The position numbers were made by a program, and so were the translations under genes. The notes beneath the pieces were generated by a model. It did not search any database, had not been told where the DNA came from, and saw nothing but the letters and a program-made list of their open reading frames with translations. Positions 45,318 through 53,457 of a DNA stretch of 64,000 nucleotides are shown piece after piece; the stretch's first letter is position 1; every line of letters starts with the position of its first letter. The stretch comes from a bacterium (GTDB lineage Bacteria; CLD3; SB21), in contig JABWCP010000008.1 in the NCBI GenBank assembly GCA_013360215.1, positions 110,889-174,888 of the forward strand. The letters run 5' to 3'.

Positions 45318-48300
45318 ATGCCGGAACAGCCTTCAACACAGCGCCGATTCGAAGAACTTTGGGCAGGCCGCGGTTACTCTACGCGCATCCAAAATTTTCA
45401 GGAACTCATGCGCTTTAAAGTGCGTGATATTCTGTTGATTTCCAGCTTGTACGATTCCTACATACTCGAAGAAGATGGTCGTTTATTTGAACTCATCCAG
45501 GAGGAATACCGCGGGCTCGATATGAATCAAGCGCCGGATATTATTCACGTATCCAATGGTACGGAGGCGATACGCATACTGGATCGCCAACACCGTTTTG
45601 ACCTCATCTTGATGACTTTGCATATCGAAGATATCCACGCTATCGCCCTTGCCAAAAAAATTCGTTCGCTTGGCCATGAAATGCCGATCATCGTTTTGGC
45701 TTACGATAATATCGAAACGCAGGAAGTAATGACCCATCGGGATGCCGATATTTTTGAAAATATTTTTATTTGGCAGGGCGACTACCGTCTTCTCATCGGC
45801 ATTATCAAATACATCGAAGATAAAATGAATTTTGCGCACGATTCGCGTGCGATCGGCGTTCAAGGCATCATTTTGGTCGAGGATAATGTGAAGTTTTATT
45901 CCTCGTATCTGCCGATCATTTATACCGAAATCCATCGTCAGTCGCAGCGATTGATCTCCGAAGGCATCAATCTCACGCATAAATTTTTGCGTATGCGCGC
46001 ACGTCCGAAAATTTTGTTATGCCATACCTACGAAGAAGCGTGGAAATATTACGAAGAGTATAATGAATATATACTCGGAATGATCTCCGACGTGGACTTT
46101 CCGCGTAATGGCACCGTCGAATCCAAAGTCGGATTACTGCTCGCACGGACGATACGCGAAAAACAGTCGGATATCCCCATACTTTTGCAATCCAACGAAT
46201 CTTCGTATAGCGAAGAAGCCCGTGAGATCGGCGCCGCTTTTGTTCTCAAAGATTCTCCCGTTTTGCTTCAGGAACTCAGCGATTTCATGAAACAAAATTT
46301 CAGCTTCGGCGATTTTGTGTTTCGCTTGGAAGACGGTTCCGAAGCCGGCCGCGCATCGGATCTGAGTTCGCTCGAAGAAACACTGCATAGCGTGCCCGCT
46401 GAAAGCGTTCAATATCACGGCGAACGCAATCACTTTTCCAACTGGCTCAAAGCCCGCACTGAATTTTGGCTCGCCCATAAGTTAAAACCGAAAAAAGTTA
46501 CGGACTATGCTACCGTCGAAGATATTCGCCAGCATGTCATCAAAGTACTCAAAGATTACCGCGAAATTCGTCAACGCGCCAACATTACCGATTTCAGCAA
46601 AGACACTTTCGATCCGGAAAGCAGTTTTGCCCGCATCGGCGGCGGTTCGCTCGGCGGTAAAGCGCGCGGTCTCGGTTTCGTCAAAACATTGCTCAATAAT
46701 TACAACATGCGTTATGCTTTTGAAGGCGCTAAAATATTTGTCCCGGCCGCCGTGGCGATCGGTACCAGTGTCTTCGATCAGTTTTTGGAGCAAAATAATT
46801 TGCGTGAGTTGGCGTTAAATTCGACCGATGATCGTGAAATTGCCGATTCCTTTCATTCGGCTTCTTATTTTCCGCCCGAAGTGATAACGCAATTACGCGA
46901 ATTTTTGGAAATGGTGAGCGTTCCGCTCGCCGTGCGCTCTTCCAGTTTGCTCGAGGATTCGCAATATCATCCTTTTGCGGGCGTGTACGAAACCTACATG
47001 ATCCCCAACAATCACGCCGATACTGAGACGCGACTCCAGGAGCTGCTCACGACGATCAAAAAAGTGTATGCTTCGACTTTTTACAAAGCGACTAAAGATT
47101 ATATCAAACAAACCGCCTACCGCCTTGAAGAAGAAAAAATGGCGGTGATTATTATGCGAACTGTCGGTGCTGCACACGATAATCGGTTTTATCCGGATTT
47201 CTCCGGCGTGGCGAAGTCTTATAATTTTTACCCGATGCCGCCACAGACCGCTAAAGATGGAATTGCATCCATAGCACTGGGACTCGGTAAAACTATCGTG
47301 GACGGAGGCAACACCGTTCGTTTTTGCCCCAAATATCCAAAACATTTGATCCAACAATTTTCCACCAAAGAAGCGCTTAAAACCAGCCAGACCGAATTTT
47401 ACGCTATGAAGCTCGGCGCTACGGAAGTGGACTTGTATCGTGACACCAAAGATCGCTTGATTGAGAAGTTTACGTTGGATACGGCTGAAAAAGACGGGTC
47501 ATTACGTTTTTCAGGTTCGACCTATTCTATTGAAAATGACGCGGTGTACGACGGCATTTCCCGCGCCGGTATGCGTATTGTTACGTTCGCGCCGATTTTA
47601 AAAAATAAAATGTTTCCACTGCCTGAAATCCTGGACTTGCTTTTGGAGCTTGGAAAGTGGGGTATGGGTTCGGAAATCGAAATGGAGTTTGCCGTAAATA
47701 TGTCCACTCCGCCCGGTAAGCCGCGCGAATTTGGCGTGCTGCAAATGCGTCCGTTGGTTTTGCGTTTGGAAAATGACGCCCTGGATGTGACACCGTACCG
47801 GCGGGAAGAAATGATTTGTGAAAGTACGCAAGTGCTGGGTAACGGCGTTATTGATTCGATCCGCGATATTTTGGTCGTGGATTATGATCGTTTTGATCGC
47901 GCCCGCAGCAAAGAGGTCGCGTTGGAAATCGCTCAGCTCAATGAAAAATTAGTTCGCGAAGGCAAGCCTTATGCATTGATCGGCGTGGGGCGCTGGGGCA
48001 GTTTGGATCACTGGCTGGGCATACCCGTACGATGGGATCAGATCAATGGCGCCCGAGCGATCGTCGAATCCAGTTTTCGCGATTTTGATGTGGATCCGTC
48101 GCAAGGTTCGCATTTTTTTCAAAACATCACCAGCTTTCAAGTCGGCTACTTCACTGTCCCTCATCATGCGGCCTCCAGCTTTGTAGATTGGGCTTGGCTA
48201 TCCGCGCAAAAAGCAGAAGAAGAACTAAATTTTACACGGCATTTGTCGTTTGAAAATCCTATCGTAGCGGTGATCAACGGACATGATGGAAAAGGGGTTT

Positions 48301-48347
48301 TACTGAAACCGAAACCTCCATCGAAAGAAAGTGCGGTGTCTTTATGA
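45318..48347 (+). CDS. Double-receiver protein with PEP-synthase-type ATP-binding domain
   Basis: 1009 residues from ATG 45318. Residues about 35-170 look like a receiver domain without the phospho-acceptor: T100 stands where Asp is expected in FDLILMTLHIED. Residues 182-328 form a second receiver that keeps its acidic pair (ILVEDN), acceptor D258 (GMISDVDFP) and K311 (FVLKDSP). From about 435 a PPDK/PEP-synthase N-terminal domain follows: RIGGGSLGGKARGLGF, PLAVRSSSLLEDSQYHPFAG, IALGLGKTIVDGG and FGVLQMRPL. The phosphohistidine and PEP/pyruvate domains of real PEP synthases are absent; an unassigned C-terminus replaces them. Its TGA overlaps the kinase ATG by 4 bases, so the pair forms one signalling unit. 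Confidence 0.82.
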   Translation: MPEQPSTQRRFEELWAGRGYSTRIQNFQELMRFKVRDILLISSLYDSYILEEDGRLFELIQEEYRGLDMNQAPDIIHVSNGTEAIRILDRQHRFDLILMTLHIEDIHAIALAKKIRSLGHEMPIIVLAYDNIETQEVMTHRDADIFENIFIWQGDYRLLIGIIKYIEDKMNFAHDSRAIGVQGIILVEDNVKFYSSYLPIIYTEIHRQSQRLISEGINLTHKFLRMRARPKILLCHTYEEAWKYYEEYNEYILGMISDVDFPRNGTVESKVGLLLARTIREKQSDIPILLQSNESSYSEEAREIGAAFVLKDSPVLLQELSDFMKQNFSFGDFVFRLEDGSEAGRASDLSSLEETLHSVPAESVQYHGERNHFSNWLKARTEFWLAHKLKPKKVTDYATVEDIRQHVIKVLKDYREIRQRANITDFSKDTFDPESSFARIGGGSLGGKARGLGFVKTLLNNYNMRYAFEGAKIFVPAAVAIGTSVFDQFLEQNNLRELALNSTDDREIADSFHSASYFPPEVITQLREFLEMVSVPLAVRSSSLLEDSQYHPFAGVYETYMIPNNHADTETRLQELLTTIKKVYASTFYKATKDYIKQTAYRLEEEKMAVIIMRTVGAAHDNRFYPDFSGVAKSYNFYPMPPQTAKDGIASIALGLGKTIVDGGNTVRFCPKYPKHLIQQFSTKEALKTSQTEFYAMKLGATEVDLYRDTKDRLIEKFTLDTAEKDGSLRFSGSTYSIENDAVYDGISRAGMRIVTFAPILKNKMFPLPEILDLLLELGKWGMGSEIEMEFAVNMSTPPGKPREFGVLQMRPLVLRLENDALDVTPYRREEMICESTQVLGNGVIDSIRDILVVDYDRFDRARSKEVALEIAQLNEKLVREGKPYALIGVGRWGSLDHWLGIPVRWDQINGARAIVESSFRDFDVDPSQGSHFFQNITSFQVGYFTVPHHAASSFVDWAWLSAQKAEEELNFTRHLSFENPIVAVINGHDGKGVLLKPKPPSKESAVSL

Positions 48348-50611
48348 ACACGCAATCGCTTGAGTTTGTTCAAAAAACAAAGCAGGAATTGAACTGCAAA
48401 ATCATTCGCACGATGTTGAATTATGCGCTCGAAAAAGCAGGGCCTGATGCCGAACGCAAGCTGATCGAACGCATGGGGCTGACACGCGAGTATTTGCAAA
48501 ATGAAAATAATTGGGTTTCGTTTGACGTTTATACGCATGCCTGCGAGGCTATGAAAACGATTTTCAACGATGACCGCATTATGTACCGCGTCGGGATTTA
48601 TTCATTTTCCAATCTTGAAAACTTCGGCGCTATCGCCAAAATGGCTGTCTATCTTCTCAAACCGGAAAGCATATACCGGCGAACGGCCGAAGTCGCTAAC
48701 CAGGCTGTCAAATTCGGCACATACCGAGTGGTCGAAATTGAAAGCAATCGCCTTCTGTTAGAATTCAAAAATCGCGAGGGTTATAAATTTCATCAACATA
48801 ATTGCGATTATCGCCTGGGTGTTTTTGCAGGGATACCACAACTTTTCGGATTGCCTATCGCACGTCATCGTAGCATTCAATGTGTTTCCGATGGTGCGGA
48901 TCGGTGTTTATACGAGTTCCGCTGGTTATCGCGTACATGGGAAATATTCGGTCGGCATGCACGAATCGGCCTTGTTATGGGTATTTTATTTGCCCTCGTT
49001 TTGACGGTTCTTAACCGATTTACTTTTTCGCATTTTAGCCAACCGGCTTTATTGATCAGCGGTGCGGCCGTTCTGTATCTGATCGGTATCATACTCGATA
49101 TGAAACATACGGCACAGTACAGTGCGTTTATTAATTCAGGCAAATCCGATGAGATCGAAGAAGCGATGGCGTTTGCTAATCAAAAATACCAGGAAGCGGC
49201 CGACAACATAACCAAGCTTCAAGCGATCATCGAAGGCAATGCCGTACTTCAATCGAAGCTGATTAAATCCGAGTTGGTCGAAATCGTTCTTGAGATCATA
49301 AAACACAATCTCGGTTATGATCGCGCCATGATTCTCTTTAAAAATAATACGCAGCCTTTGTTGGATTCGCCTAAACTCATCGGCAACCTCAGTCCGGAGA
49401 TGGAGCAAGCACTGCTTAATTATAAAATCAACCTTACGGACGAAACCGCCATCAATACCCGAGTTTTTTATAGCGGCGAATCTGCACTAATCACGGATAT
49501 GTCCGATGTGAAAAACAATACCGAAATGAAAGCGGTCCAATTGTCCGGTACAAAATCATTTGTCATTTTACCATTTAAAATCGGTTCGCGTGTGGTCGGA
49601 ACATTGACGGTTGATAAAATCAGTTCACCGAAAATCATGACACGCGAAGATGTGCGTATTCTCAATACACTCCTCAATATGTTATCCGTCGCTTTGGAAA
49701 ACGCCGAACTGTATCAGGATTTGGAAGCCCGCGTTCGTGAACGTACAGCCCAACTCAACGAAACCAACAAAAAATTGGAATCGGCTTACGATGAACTCAA
49801 ACAAGCTCAGGCGCAATTATTACACAATGAAAAAATGGCGAGCCTTGGTAAATTGGTAGCCGGTATCGCGCACGAAATGAATAACCCTGCCGGCATACTT
49901 TCCGGATATATCGAACTCATGGAACTGCATGCCAATCGCCTACGCAAAGATCTGGAAATTTTGGACCAATTCAGTGCGGCGCATGAAGATATTGCCGGTA
50001 CCATACAACATATTGAGAAGAACATTCTTGAAATTACCGATTCGATCGAGCCGTGCAAACGCTCTGTCTGGCGTATCAAGAGCATCATTCAGGATTTACG
50101 CAATTTTTCCCGTTTGGACGAAAACGAACTTATGCCTGCCAACATCAACGAAGGCCTTGAGAATACGCTTAAGTTTTTTAAAAGCCAGGCCGAAGGACGC
50201 ATTCGCATCATTACGCATTTCAATCCCATCCCTCAGGTCACTTGTTTCCCCGGTCATCTCAATCAAGTGTTCAGCAATGTTATTTCAAACGCTATCGAAG
50301 CAATAGATGGAGCCGGCACGATCGAAGTACACACTTCTAAAAGCGAACCGACATCGGATGTGCCGACAGATCATATCGTCGTCAAAATCAAAGATTCGGG
50401 ACACGGCATTCCGGCGGAAATTCAGGGTAAAATCTTTGATCCATTTTTTACCACCAAAGATATCGGCGCAGGCAAAGGATTAGGTTTATCGATTGCTTAT
50501 GGTATCATCAAACAACACAGCGGAAGCATCTCCGCCGAAAGTGAACAAGATCAAGGTGCGTGTATTACAATTCGCATTCCGATAGAATATGGCTATGAAA
50601 GAAAAGGGTAA
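48344..50611 (+). CDS. Hybrid-input sensor histidine kinase (V4R/HNOB-like, two TM, GAF, HisKA, HATPase)
   Basis: 755 residues. Residues 1-195 form a soluble sensor like V4R or heme-NO-binding-related domains (DYRLGVFAGIPQLFGLPIARH and DGADRCLYEFRW). Two membrane helices follow (about 208-228 and 234-252), then a GAF domain (about 300-455), a coiled coil (LNETNKKLESAYDELKQAQA), and the kinase: H510 in GIAHEMNNPAG, N box QVFSNVISNAIEA, G boxes DSGHGIP and GKGLGLSIAYG. Both sensor and kinase face the cytoplasm, as only a very short loop separates the helices. It probably phosphorylates D258 of the partner encoded just upstream. Confidence 0.88.
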   Translation: MNTQSLEFVQKTKQELNCKIIRTMLNYALEKAGPDAERKLIERMGLTREYLQNENNWVSFDVYTHACEAMKTIFNDDRIMYRVGIYSFSNLENFGAIAKMAVYLLKPESIYRRTAEVANQAVKFGTYRVVEIESNRLLLEFKNREGYKFHQHNCDYRLGVFAGIPQLFGLPIARHRSIQCVSDGADRCLYEFRWLSRTWEIFGRHARIGLVMGILFALVLTVLNRFTFSHFSQPALLISGAAVLYLIGIILDMKHTAQYSAFINSGKSDEIEEAMAFANQKYQEAADNITKLQAIIEGNAVLQSKLIKSELVEIVLEIIKHNLGYDRAMILFKNNTQPLLDSPKLIGNLSPEMEQALLNYKINLTDETAINTRVFYSGESALITDMSDVKNNTEMKAVQLSGTKSFVILPFKIGSRVVGTLTVDKISSPKIMTREDVRILNTLLNMLSVALENAELYQDLEARVRERTAQLNETNKKLESAYDELKQAQAQLLHNEKMASLGKLVAGIAHEMNNPAGILSGYIELMELHANRLRKDLEILDQFSAAHEDIAGTIQHIEKNILEITDSIEPCKRSVWRIKSIIQDLRNFSRLDENELMPANINEGLENTLKFFKSQAEGRIRIITHFNPIPQVTCFPGHLNQVFSNVISNAIEAIDGAGTIEVHTSKSEPTSDVPTDHIVVKIKDSGHGIPAEIQGKIFDPFFTTKDIGAGKGLGLSIAYGIIKQHSGSISAESEQDQGACITIRIPIEYGYERKG

Positions 50612-50616
50612 ACCGT

Positions 50617-50952
50617 ATGAGCAGTGATCGCGTGATCGAAATAAATACTGATAGCGTGGCATGGGAATCATCCGACAGCAAAGGCGTTTTTTATAAATCT
50701 CTACGCTATGATAAGGAAACCAAAGCCGGGGCGGTTTTGATTCGTATGGAACCGGGATCCGATTATCCTGAGCATGAGCATACACGCGGTGAAGACTTTA
50801 TCGTATTAGATGGCGAATTGATCATCGGGAATAAAACATTCCCCGCACAGAGTTACGTATACAGTCCGCCGCAATCCGTGCACCACCCGCGCACCGAAAA
50901 AGGATGTACTCTTTTTGCCGTATTTCACGGTAAAATCATCAACCTCAAATAA
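50617..50952 (+). CDS. Small cupin protein (ChrR-like cupin domain)
   Basis: 111 residues, one cupin barrel. The metal-binding motifs are visible as PEHEHTRGEDFIVLDGELII (H-x-H-x(5)-E) and later VHHPRTEKGCTLFAVFHGKI (H). It resembles the anti-sigma-factor ChrR cupin domain and other small dioxygenase-like cupins without the HTH or zinc part. Ribosome binding site aaaggg before ATG; only 5 bases separate it from the kinase stop and 6 from the transporter start, so it is part of the same operon. Ligand unknown. Confidence 0.8.
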   Translation: MSSDRVIEINTDSVAWESSDSKGVFYKSLRYDKETKAGAVLIRMEPGSDYPEHEHTRGEDFIVLDGELIIGNKTFPAQSYVYSPPQSVHHPRTEKGCTLFAVFHGKIINLK

Positions 50953-50958
50953 CCTCCC

Positions 50959-51906
50959 ATGATCGCTGTACATCTGGCTTTGTTTTTTGTGTCGCTTGTT
51001 TTCGGCGTCAATGCGGTGACTTCCAAATACGCTATGCGCGAAATTCACCCGATGGCTTTGGTGTTTATTCGCATCATAAGCGCCGCCGCGATTCTCTACA
51101 TCATACAACGGCTTTGGATCAAAGAGAAAATTCAAACGCGCAGGGATTATTTTTTACTGGCGGGATACAGTACCGTCGGTATCGTGATCAATCAGGTACT
51201 TTTTCTTAAAGGGCTTGCCTTAACAACAGCCATCAATGCGACCGTACTGATCACGACCATGCCCGCCGCAACGATCGGTATCGCCATACTTCTGCGCAAA
51301 GAACCTCCGAGCTTCCGAAAAATTATCGGCTCGATGATTTCCTTTAGCGGCGTTATCCTGTTACTCGGCAGCGAACGTATAGACTTCAGCAACGATTATT
51401 TTGTCGGTAATCTGCTCGTTTTCCTCAACGGCATCTCGTACAGTTTTTATTTGGTTATTTCACGGGATCTTTTGAAGCGTTATCACCCGTCGACCGTAAC
51501 AACGTGGATATTTGTTTTTGGTGCTGTCGGTGTTTTCCCGTTTGGCATCGGCGAAATATCGCGCCTTGATTGGGCGTCCGTCAGCTTCACGGCATGGGCG
51601 TGCGTGGCGTTTTTGATTATTTTTTCTTCCGTGATCGTGTACTTTATCAACAATTGGGCACTGCGCAAAACATCGTCATCGGTTGTCGCTGTATATATTT
51701 ATGTCCAACCGATTGTTGCGACGTTGATTTCAACCCAAATGATGGGTGAAATCCTACGCATGGAAACAGTAATCGCTGCGTTGTTGATTTTTAGCGGCGT
51801 ATTTATTGTCACGCTTAAAATGCGAGAAGAAATGAAAAAAGAAAAAAGTAACGACAACAAAGAAATAGATCTCGTCAAAGAATCCATGATCATGAAAGAA
51901 GATTGA
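50959..51906 (+). CDS. EamA-family drug/metabolite transporter
   Basis: 315 residues with ten membrane helices in two EamA repeats (the repeats begin with FVSLVFGVNAVTSKYAMREI and NLLVFLNGISYSFYLVISRD). The second half-repeat ends YVQPIVATLISTQMMGE, a well-conserved DMT motif. The cytoplasmic tail is charged (EEMKKEKSNDNKEIDLVKES). Substrates of this family include amino acids, nucleotides and drugs; none can be named here. Encoded 6 bases after the cupin gene. Confidence 0.9.
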   Translation: MIAVHLALFFVSLVFGVNAVTSKYAMREIHPMALVFIRIISAAAILYIIQRLWIKEKIQTRRDYFLLAGYSTVGIVINQVLFLKGLALTTAINATVLITTMPAATIGIAILLRKEPPSFRKIIGSMISFSGVILLLGSERIDFSNDYFVGNLLVFLNGISYSFYLVISRDLLKRYHPSTVTTWIFVFGAVGVFPFGIGEISRLDWASVSFTAWACVAFLIIFSSVIVYFINNWALRKTSSSVVAVYIYVQPIVATLISTQMMGEILRMETVIAALLIFSGVFIVTLKMREEMKKEKSNDNKEIDLVKESMIMKED

Positions 51907-52045
51907 TTTCTATAGACTCATTCACGCTATCACTTACCTAACGCACCGCTTACTACTAAATATATATCACATCGTTTCTTACCGAACACTCTGCTACCCT
52001 ATCATAGCCTATCAAAATACTTCGACCATATTGAAAAAAAACAGC

Positions 52046-52103
52046 TTGACTCTTCAATTGTATTTTGTTTTATTAACAAAGTACTTTGCATCACAAAGTT
52101 AAT
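52046..52103 (+). promoter_or_regulatory. Promoter with overlapping palindromic operator before the membrane operon
   Basis: TTGACT (52046-52051) as -35 and TTTATT (52069-52074, 17-base spacer) or TATTAA (52071-52076, 19-base spacer) as -10. Overlapping the -10 end is the perfect 12-bp palindrome CAAAGTACTTTG (52077-52088) and the outer inverted pair ATTAAC (52073-52078)/GTTAAT (52098-52103). The layout suits autoregulation by the winged-helix protein encoded in the operon. Ribosome binding site aagg lies 8 bases before the first ATG. Confidence 0.6.
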
Positions 52104-52118
52104 AAATAAGGTTTTACA

Positions 52119-52727
52119 ATGAATAAATCCAACGCAAAAGAACAACTTGATTACATCCAGACCGTATTGGATCGGGCCACTGTTTATACCAATATCTCAG
52201 GCTGGTCAGCCATTTCGGTAGGCATTTTGGGCACGATCGCAGGCTTTTACTCGGAATGGGCGCTCAAAGGATCGCTGGACTACCAAACTTATATCGCATC
52301 GTTGGTTGGGTGTTGGAGTTTTTGTTTTATCGCTTCGATCGCATTAGCTGTATTTTTTTCAGCCCGACGCGCAAAGCGTATGAATGAAAAAATCTGGGTC
52401 GAACCGATCAAACAAGCCGTACGGCATTTTTCAGTATTCGTTTTTATCGGCGGCGTGCAAACTGCGGCTTGTACATTCTATCATGCATATTATTTGATCC
52501 CGTCGGTTTGGATGCTCTGCTACGGAGGCGGCATCATTGTCGGCGGATTGTATTCCGTCAAAGAAATTCGAATCCTCGGATTATTTTTCCTAGCCGCCGG
52601 AAGTATTGCTCTTTTTTCACCGGTTTGGAATCAAATCGCATTGATGAGCACCTTCGGTTTCGGTCATATTATTCTGGGACTGATCATTCTGAAAAAGTAT
52701 AACCAACCGTTACCGCACAAGTCTTAG
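52119..52727 (+). CDS. Multi-pass membrane protein in a winged-helix operon
   Basis: 202 residues with about five membrane helices (the first: ISGWSAISVGILGTIAGFY). The N-terminal 30 residues are soluble and charged (NKSNAKEQLDYIQTVLDRAT). I do not recognise the family, but small membrane proteins followed by a helix-turn-helix of the same kind form a recurring arrangement in which the regulator controls its own operon. The start has aagg 8 bases upstream. 14 bases separate its stop from the regulator start. Confidence 0.7.
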   Translation: MNKSNAKEQLDYIQTVLDRATVYTNISGWSAISVGILGTIAGFYSEWALKGSLDYQTYIASLVGCWSFCFIASIALAVFFSARRAKRMNEKIWVEPIKQAVRHFSVFVFIGGVQTAACTFYHAYYLIPSVWMLCYGGGIIVGGLYSVKEIRILGLFFLAAGSIALFSPVWNQIALMSTFGFGHIILGLIILKKYNQPLPHKS

Positions 52728-52741
52728 CGACGAAACACTTT

Positions 52742-53035
52742 ATGAAAACTGAAATTCATCATATTGACGAAGTCATTCACCAAAAAGTGCGACTTGGTAT
52801 TATGACCATTTTGGCTGCACGGCGCGATGCGGATTTTACGGAGCTCAAACAAGAATTAACGCTTTCGGACGGCAATCTCAGTACCCACCTGTCATTGCTT
52901 GAAAAACATCACTACATCACCATTCAGAAACAGTTTAGCGGAAGGAAACCTCAGACAACCATTGCTATAACGGAAATCGGTAAAACGGCTTTAAAAAATT
53001 ACCTTACCATTTTACGAAAGATCATCGAATCATGA
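52742..53035 (+). CDS. Winged-helix transcriptional regulator (HTH_27-like)
   Basis: 97 residues, one winged helix. The fold is visible as VRLGIMTILAARRDADFTEL, the recognition helix LSDGNLSTHLSLLEKHHYI, and the wing KQFSGRKPQTTIAITEIGKT. It is the stand-alone type that lacks the C-terminal part of PadR. Its stop overlaps the VanZ-like ATG (ATGA), and the candidate operator at 52077-52103 lies upstream of the operon. Autorepression is the natural model; the effector is unknown. Confidence 0.88.
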   Translation: MKTEIHHIDEVIHQKVRLGIMTILAARRDADFTELKQELTLSDGNLSTHLSLLEKHHYITIQKQFSGRKPQTTIAITEIGKTALKNYLTILRKIIES

Positions 53036-53457
53036 ATCATCGCATTTCCCGGATCAGCATCTTTCACAAGGTGCCAAGCCGCCTTCAGTGGTTGATCGCA
53101 TATGTTGGATTTCTAGCGCTCGTTAGCGTTTCAGCGTATAGTTATGGTTTGCCTCGTTGGCTTGATATCATTCCTTTTTATGATACTATCGGTCACTTTG
53201 TGCTTATGGGCATTTTGGGAATTCTCACCTTGCTGGTTTTACGACGCACTATTCGCATAAAATTAGACATTAGCGTAGCTCTCGCTCCGATAGTGATCAG
53301 CCTTATTTCTATTGCAGACGAATATCTACAAAAACTATCCCCGCATCGGACGTTTAGTTACCTCGACATGGCGGCCAATCTGATCGGTATCTGGACTTTT
53401 TATTTCATCTATCGCTTTTATGCCAAAAGTAAACGTGTAAAGGAGGAATCGTTATGA
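53032..53457 (+). CDS. VanZ-like membrane protein
   Basis: 141 residues with three to four membrane helices. The VanZ-family signature is near the C-terminus: ISIADEYLQKLSPHRTFSYLDMAANLIGI, visible in the parts ADEYLQKLSPHRTFSY and DMAANLIGI; H in IGHFVLMGILG is also typical. VanZ-like proteins are linked to envelope and antibiotic (teicoplanin) tolerance in some bacteria but the biochemistry is open. ATG 53032 and ATG 53454 of the next gene both overlap the preceding stop as ATGA, so the operon is translationally coupled. Confidence 0.85.
   Translation: MNHRISRISIFHKVPSRLQWLIAYVGFLALVSVSAYSYGLPRWLDIIPFYDTIGHFVLMGILGILTLLVLRRTIRIKLDISVALAPIVISLISIADEYLQKLSPHRTFSYLDMAANLIGIWTFYFIYRFYAKSKRVKEESL

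Noticed and set aside
48140-48180. A PEP-synthase phosphohistidine motif in the C-terminus (VPHHAASS)
   Set aside because: The spacing and surrounding residues do not match the G-G-x-x-S/C-H-A-A motif, so the phosphohistidine domain is judged absent.
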